Below, one piece after another: positions 21,801-25,627 of a stretch of DNA of 25,627 nt. The translations under genes were made by a program, and so were the position numbers. The notes under the pieces were generated by a model, which saw only the letters and a list, made by a program, of their open reading frames with translations, had not been told where the DNA came from and ran no database searches. Each line of letters begins with the position of its first letter. Position 1 is the stretch's first letter. Source of the DNA: an uncultured Lachnospiraceae bacterium (GTDB lineage Bacteria > Bacillota > Clostridia > Lachnospirales > Lachnospiraceae); assembly GCA_910588955.1 (NCBI GenBank), contig CAJURQ010000042.1, positions 1 to 25,627 on the forward strand, given 5' to 3'.

Positions 21801-22355
21801 TTAACCAAATGCTGAAACAAAATTTCTGGCATCACATATGTATTCTGACACCCATGCAGTCGTACTACTATCCTCCCCGCTGAGTTCTTCCTCCAACTTC
21901 TTAATATACTCAAGCAGCTCCAATTCATATTGATCTCTTTCTCTGATTTCTTCTTCTGTCAACTCCGACTCTTCCTTATAGCTGGCTAACTGCTCTTTTA
22001 ATCCATTGATTTTATCCATATATTCTTTGATTTTCGCTTTAAAAACTTTCTCCTGTTTCTGATATTTTTCTTCATACTCTTTGGAAGCCGACACATTGCC
22101 ATCACGTCTCCCCTTATCGTATGCCTCCTCCCGTTTCTTTTCCTGCGCTGCTCCTACTGCCACTCCGGCAGCTCCCGCCGCCGCAGCAGCCGTTCCCGCC
22201 GACACTCCCATCAATGCGCTTCCAACGGACAATCCAATAGCACCAGTTGCTGGAGCTGCTGCAATAGCCAAGCCTGCTGCCGGCAATACCACCGGCGCAG
22301 CCACAACTGCCCCTACCGCGCATACACCACCTAAAACCCATTTCCCGAATCCCAT
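21801..22355 (-). CDS. Glycine-zipper plus coiled-coil protein
   Basis: A 184-residue protein in two parts. Residues 1-70 are almost only Gly, Ala, Val and Ser (G-G-V-C-A-V-G-A-V-V-A-A-P, then A-G-T-A-A-A-A-A-G-A-A-G-V-A-V-G), a glycine-zipper-like membrane insertion segment as in pore-forming or membrane-anchoring proteins. Residues 75-165 are strongly charged and form a coiled coil (K-E-Y-E-E-K-Y-Q-K-Q-E-K-V-F-K-A-K). ATG at 22355 has GGAGG eight bases upstream. It is the third gene of the operon, 21 bases after the TerB-like gene. A membrane effector or scaffold role is inferred from composition only. Confidence 0.75.
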   Translation of the reverse strand: MGFGKWVLGGVCAVGAVVAAPVVLPAAGLAIAAAPATGAIGLSVGSALMGVSAGTAAAAAGAAGVAVGAAQEKKREEAYDKGRRDGNVSASKEYEEKYQKQEKVFKAKIKEYMDKINGLKEQLASYKEESELTEEEIRERDQYELELLEYIKKLEEELSGEDSSTTAWVSEYICDARNFVSAFG

Positions 22356-22376
22356 ACCTATATCCTCCTATCATTT

Positions 22377-22793
22377 TTAGTGAAGTTCCAGCAAAGCTTC
22401 GCCACGCTTATTCCATTCCACACCTTCCCGCGCCCATTCCTCAACCTCTCTCAATGCTTCTTCCGAGATATCAATTTGCTGGCATATATTACGCAATTCT
22501 TTCTGTTCTGCTTCCGAGTAATTATTATCTACCCAGCATAATTGCACCGCCTGTATCAAGAAAAACATCTTTTCCCTGTCTGTTCCAAATGCGAGCGTAA
22601 TTTCTTGCCCTTCACTCTTTACTTTTTCCAAAGCTAATATTTCTTCCTCGCCCAATTCTAATGCGACAGCCGCCTGCCTGTAAAAAGCGAACTCACTTTC
22701 ATCAACAATACCATCTGCATTCGCCAGCCGGATTAAGCCCTTTAAAAAGCTGACCCTTCCTTCTTTTGTTTGTAAAATCTCCTTGACATCCAT
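22377..22793 (-). CDS. TerB-like (DjlA/TerB fold) protein
   Basis: A 138-residue helical protein of the TerB/DjlA N-domain type. Two acidic loop motifs typical of the fold are visible: L23-A-N-A-D-G-I-V-D-E-S-E34 and, one repeat later, W-V-D89-N-N-Y-S-E-A-E. TerB proteins bind divalent metal and occur in tellurite/stress clusters and in several phage-defence operons, often beside membrane proteins. ATG at 22793 is chosen because GAGG lies about eight bases upstream and the motif then starts at the usual distance; the frame is open to 22889 across the end of the previous gene. It is the second gene of the operon, followed after 21 bases by the glycine-zipper gene. Confidence 0.78.
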   Translation of the reverse strand: MDVKEILQTKEGRVSFLKGLIRLANADGIVDESEFAFYRQAAVALELGEEEILALEKVKSEGQEITLAFGTDREKMFFLIQAVQLCWVDNNYSEAEQKELRNICQQIDISEEALREVEEWAREGVEWNKRGEALLELH

Positions 22794-22866
22794 CTCCAGT
22801 ACCTCATTCCTTTCTCCATGATTTCTTTTTATTATTCTTCTCTGTAACCAGAAAAGCATGTATCGT

Positions 22867-25017
22867 TTATTGTCTGAGTAAAGAATCATCTGTCACCCTA
22901 TTAAAACTGACCGGATTATCATTTGAATAATAATCCTCTTCTACTCCGATTTCTCCACTCATTATCGTTTCAACCTGTAGCTGATTGCCATTTTTCGTAA
23001 TCTGATCTATATTCTGGTACTCCATACCACCAGACACCGCATACAGCCCGTTGCCATCCTCTGCCACATAAAGCATTACCAAACCGTAAAAATCTCCAAT
23101 CATTGATACATAGCCATCTTCCAGTGTATACACAACATTTGACCAGTCTGCATCACAAGTTCCCACTGACGTGATCAATTCTTTGATCCCATCCCCATCC
23201 AAGTCATATAAGGTATATTCGCAATATTCACCATACGACGCTACAACATCTTCTATTATCGATGAATATGCTCCTAAGTAATCATTATTTCCGTTTGGCT
23301 GGTATGAAAAACCTTGTACTTCACTGTCAAAGTCTCCTTCGCTCGACATGGCGCTTTGTTCAGGTTGTTTATCATTTTCAATCGTCTCATACACTGCCTG
23401 AATATTGTCTGTCCATTCATAATGCCCTGTGAACATATCCTCAATCTCAGAAACCTCTGACTCTACCACATCGATTCCTTCTTCTCTGGGATTTGGGCTA
23501 TAATACACTGTCAATCCTTCTGGATTGGCACTATGATTGATAAACTCTATCCTATCGCTATGTAATTCAAAAACCCAACTGTTATAATCGTAGTCATAAT
23601 CATAGTCATTTCCAAAATCTATATGTTGTCTTGCCGATATCGCTAACCCGTCATTATTATACACTTCTCTGTATAACTTGATCTCATCAACAACAATATT
23701 ACCGTCCTCTTCATATTGACGATAATATGTACCAAGCATTGCATCAACAGCGCTTGTATCTCTTAATAAAAAAATCACGTCTCCGCATTCGATCTCCAAT
23801 CTTTTCACTTTATCTAAAAGCATATTAGGGTATAACGTCCCACTTACTTTTCTCCCTACAGATATGGTTTCTTCATATATAGTGTTTGCTCCAAAGTTTA
23901 ACTCAGCTGCATAGTCATTTGCATATACGCTGAACATGGATTCACCGACCGTTACGGCAGTATTGCCTATATTTTCTATTTCATAGTGGATATATGCAGT
24001 ATCTTCTTTCTCCCCATACTTTGTAAACGTAACGCTTATCTGCCCTCCATTCTTTAGCTCAAACGAAACAGCTTCATTGAGTCCATAAAACAAATCATTC
24101 TGAACATACTCAGTATCCTTATTTATATTTTCCTCCCCCAAATCGGCTTCAAACTGCCCTTCTCTATCATCTTCCAACTCAAGCGATTCTTCATCTGATA
24201 AAGTTGCCAGCCAGTATCCCCCAGCCAAAACTACAAAGGCAACTATAGCAATCGCAACAAATACTCCCGTATGTTTTCTTTTATCCTGTATATTTGCCCG
24301 TGCATATCCCACATAGGGATTTTGATTCATTTGCACGGCATTCATTTCATTAGCGGCTATATTTTCTTGTTCTGGAATGTTCTGACCGTTATTTGAATTA
24401 TCACTGCGGATTGGAGGATTTCCCTGCACATCTGATGCAAAGCCTGACTGTGTATTGTTTTGCAAATTCTGCTGCCCGACACCAAACGCATTCTCACAGC
24501 AAATTGTCTGCACTGCATAGCCAATGATTCCCATATCCGCTACCGTGTTTCTATAATGGTAAATCGACGTCTTGAAGTCAAAAACCGCATTAACAAGAGA
24601 TTTTCTCCAATAAATAGTGAATGTATTATCTTCGCCGTATTCAATATCGTATATCATTTTCTTACGAGTCAATACGGGACTTCCATCCGCTCCCTTCTCG
24701 ACTTGAAAATTTAATGATGATAGCTGCGTTATCAAATGATGGATCAAAAAGTCATAAGGCACTCTTTTCTCAAGTAAAAATTTTTGCTGTCTGAGTCCTT
24801 TCCATTTGAAGTCAAGTATGCTATTTTTTATCACCAATGCGACAATTAACGCCATTAAAGTTGCAACTACGATGCTTGTTATTCCATTGCCAGCGAAAAT
24901 ACCGAGCAATATGCCGACTACGACAGCAATAAAATATATAATATTGTACTTTCTTCCCCCATCATCTAACGGAGCCATAGATGTCAGCTTTAATGCATCC
25001 CGATCTTTTGTACCCAT
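22867..25017 (-). CDS. 716-residue membrane protein with extracytoplasmic sensor-like region
   Basis: First gene of the operon. Two close membrane helices at about residues 25-43 and 45-63, a cytoplasmic domain (about 65-175), an Asn/Gln-rich linker (about 180-245), a third helix at 251-271 (G-V-F-V-A-I-A-I-V-A-F-V-V-L-A-G-G), and then about 440 residues that should lie outside the membrane. This outer part begins acidic, has a DUF4352-like beta-sandwich pattern (S-V-Y-A-N-D-Y-A-A-E-L, G-T-L-Y-P), an Asp-Tyr repeat and, near residue 620, a calcium-loop-like L-Y-D-L-D-G-D-G-I-K-E-L-I found in secreted Clostridial proteins. ATG at 25017 has GGGGAGGG upstream. Sensor role is inferred. Confidence 0.72.
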   Translation of the reverse strand: MGTKDRDALKLTSMAPLDDGGRKYNIIYFIAVVVGILLGIFAGNGITSIVVATLMALIVALVIKNSILDFKWKGLRQQKFLLEKRVPYDFLIHHLITQLSSLNFQVEKGADGSPVLTRKKMIYDIEYGEDNTFTIYWRKSLVNAVFDFKTSIYHYRNTVADMGIIGYAVQTICCENAFGVGQQNLQNNTQSGFASDVQGNPPIRSDNSNNGQNIPEQENIAANEMNAVQMNQNPYVGYARANIQDKRKHTGVFVAIAIVAFVVLAGGYWLATLSDEESLELEDDREGQFEADLGEENINKDTEYVQNDLFYGLNEAVSFELKNGGQISVTFTKYGEKEDTAYIHYEIENIGNTAVTVGESMFSVYANDYAAELNFGANTIYEETISVGRKVSGTLYPNMLLDKVKRLEIECGDVIFLLRDTSAVDAMLGTYYRQYEEDGNIVVDEIKLYREVYNNDGLAISARQHIDFGNDYDYDYDYNSWVFELHSDRIEFINHSANPEGLTVYYSPNPREEGIDVVESEVSEIEDMFTGHYEWTDNIQAVYETIENDKQPEQSAMSSEGDFDSEVQGFSYQPNGNNDYLGAYSSIIEDVVASYGEYCEYTLYDLDGDGIKELITSVGTCDADWSNVVYTLEDGYVSMIGDFYGLVMLYVAEDGNGLYAVSGGMEYQNIDQITKNGNQLQVETIMSGEIGVEEDYYSNDNPVSFNRVTDDSLLRQ

Positions 25018-25053
25018 ATTTCCCTCCCCATTCGTCATTTGTTTCTATCTAGC

Positions 25054-25077
25054 ATATGTATGAATACTCATACATAT
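25054..25077. promoter_or_regulatory. Perfect 10-base operator palindrome
   Basis: Arms ATATGTATGA (25054-25063) and TCATACATAT (25068-25077) with four bases between. The half-site TCATACATA recurs at 25101-25109 beside the -35 box. The palindrome overlaps the expected transcription start, so bound protein would block transcription of the operon. The divergent XRE gene is the natural candidate. Confidence 0.7.
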
Positions 25078-25085
25078 CTTTGCAT

Positions 25086-25114
25086 ATTATACTCGGATAT
25101 TCATACATAGTCAA
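25086..25114 (-). promoter_or_regulatory. Strong promoter of the TerB operon
   Basis: TTGACT (25114-25109), 17 bases, TATAAT (25091-25086), about 70 bases upstream of the first start codon. It is near consensus and is framed by the operator repeats. Confidence 0.8.
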
Positions 25115-25167
25115 GCAGATTCCCCCCTCATACAATGAAAGAAAATCCAGTAAAGGAGATTTTTGCA

Positions 25168-25371
25168 TTGATAAGCTACGCTCCTCTGTTTAAGACAATG
25201 AAAGAACGAAAAATATCCTCGTACAGACTTGAAAAGATGGGATTTTCACGAGCCACTTATTACTCGATCCAAAAAGGGAATAGTGTTTCTACCAACACAA
25301 TCAATCAATTATGTAAACTTTTAAAATGCGATGTATCAGATGTAATACAGTACATTGATGAAGAAGAATAA
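25168..25371 (+). CDS. Small XRE-family regulator (Cro/CI type)
   Basis: A 67-residue helix-turn-helix protein of the short XRE type seen beside mobile-element genes: I-S-Y-A-P-L-F-K-T-M at the N terminus, S-S-Y-R-L-E-K-M-G-F-S-R-A-T-Y-Y-S-I-Q-K-G as the recognition region, then C-K-L-L-K-C-D-V-S-D-V-I-Q-Y-I. The TTG at 25168 is chosen because AAAGGAG lies nine bases upstream and because family members begin with Ile-Ser-Tyr after the start; ATG at 25135 would add 11 residues and bury that site. Divergent from the TerB operon and next to its operators, it is probably the operon repressor. It converges end to end with the next gene. Confidence 0.82.
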   Translation: MISYAPLFKTMKERKISSYRLEKMGFSRATYYSIQKGNSVSTNTINQLCKLLKCDVSDVIQYIDEEE

Positions 25372-25578
25372 TTATCTGATCCCTTTTATTCCTCCCACAA
25401 TTTGCCGATAATCTTTTGAACCCCTGTCGTAACTGCTAAATACACTTCTCGGTATCTTCCAGCGCCGTCCGAACTTAGTTGCCGGAATCATCCCGCTCTT
25501 AATCATCCGATATACTGTTGATGAACTAATTTGCAGCCTCTCACAAAATTCTTTGCTTGTCATGTAATAATCTTCCAT
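25372..25578 (-). CDS. Excisionase-family helix-turn-helix protein
   Basis: A 68-residue HTH_17/excisionase-like protein: M-T-S-K-E-F-C-E-R-L-Q-I-S-S-S-T-V-Y-R-M-I-K-S-G-M pattern, then K-F-G-R-R-W-K-I-P as the wing. Such proteins act as directionality factors or small repressors. The ATG start has only a weak site (AAGAAAA). Its stop abuts the stop of the XRE gene, so the two genes converge with no room for a terminator. It may begin another element or operon continuing outside the window. Confidence 0.82.
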   Translation of the reverse strand: MEDYYMTSKEFCERLQISSSTVYRMIKSGMIPATKFGRRWKIPRSVFSSYDRGSKDYRQIVGGIKGIR

Positions 25579-25627
25579 AATTTTCTTGTATGATGTTTAT
25601 AGAAGCAAAAACACCATAACTTCCTTT

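Noticed and set aside
1..25627. CRISPR arrays, relaxase or conjugation genes, insertion sequences, rRNA and tRNA
   Set aside because: None seen on reading both strands; the only repeats are those listed.

Overview
The window looks like accessory DNA of a low-to-mid GC Firmicute, most likely a Lachnospiraceae-type gut Clostridium. The basis is strong AGGAGG ribosome binding sites, frequent TTG/GTG starts, Tn916-type tyrosine integrases, DUF5688 proteins and a DUF932/YqaJ/Rad52-like block. I see no rRNA, tRNA, CRISPR array, relaxase or housekeeping gene. Nearly all genes lie on the minus strand; exceptions are two XRE regulators and one small hydrophobic ORF.

Layout. (1) 1-3731: integration module 1. 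A regulated promoter (about 3045-3073) drives xis-like, integrase, ribbon-helix-helix/MobC-like, CHC2 primase and a VapE-like ATPase that stops early; a divergent XRE regulator (3186-3731) faces it across operator-like GTATC..GATAC sites. (2) 3732-4474: a self-contained plus-strand unit with promoter, 5' hairpin, small hydrophobic ORF and terminator, then repeats that could be attachment arms. (3) 4475-9182: a defence-type cluster with an MNT/HEPN toxin-antitoxin pair, an AAA ATPase plus DUF4435/TOPRIM pair resembling PARIS (AriA/AriB), a frameshifted relic, and an Rpn-family nuclease. The Rpn gene has an internal start with a perfect Shine-Dalgarno, and a second detached copy of exactly that C-terminal piece lies downstream. 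(4) 9351-13152: integration module 2, an operon of P-loop ATPase, xis-like, integrase and ribbon-helix-helix protein, paralogous to module 1. (5) 13408-14991: one unrecognised 457-codon gene in its own promoter-terminator unit. (6) 15013-20432: a GC-richer DNA recombination operon (DUF932, YqaJ exonuclease, Rad52-like annealing protein, two DUF5688 paralogues, a 26-residue peptide). It carries two copies of a structured, partly covarying leader element placed directly before ribosome binding sites. (7) 20462-25371: a complete four-gene operon of unknown function (716-residue membrane protein, TerB-like protein, glycine-zipper/coiled-coil protein, 411-residue protein), with a strong promoter, a perfect operator palindrome, a divergent XRE regulator and a strong terminator. 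(8) 25372-25578: an excisionase-like HTH protein at the right edge.

How the parts fit. Modules 1 and 2 look like the integration ends of two related mobile elements lying close together or nested, with cargo between and beside them. The cargo is dominated by known or plausible anti-phage functions. The two best candidates for something undescribed are the four-gene TerB operon at the right and the Rpn locus with a duplicated stand-alone antitoxin-like tail; the repeated leader element is the third. All assignments are from reading translated sequence and motifs; no database search was possible.
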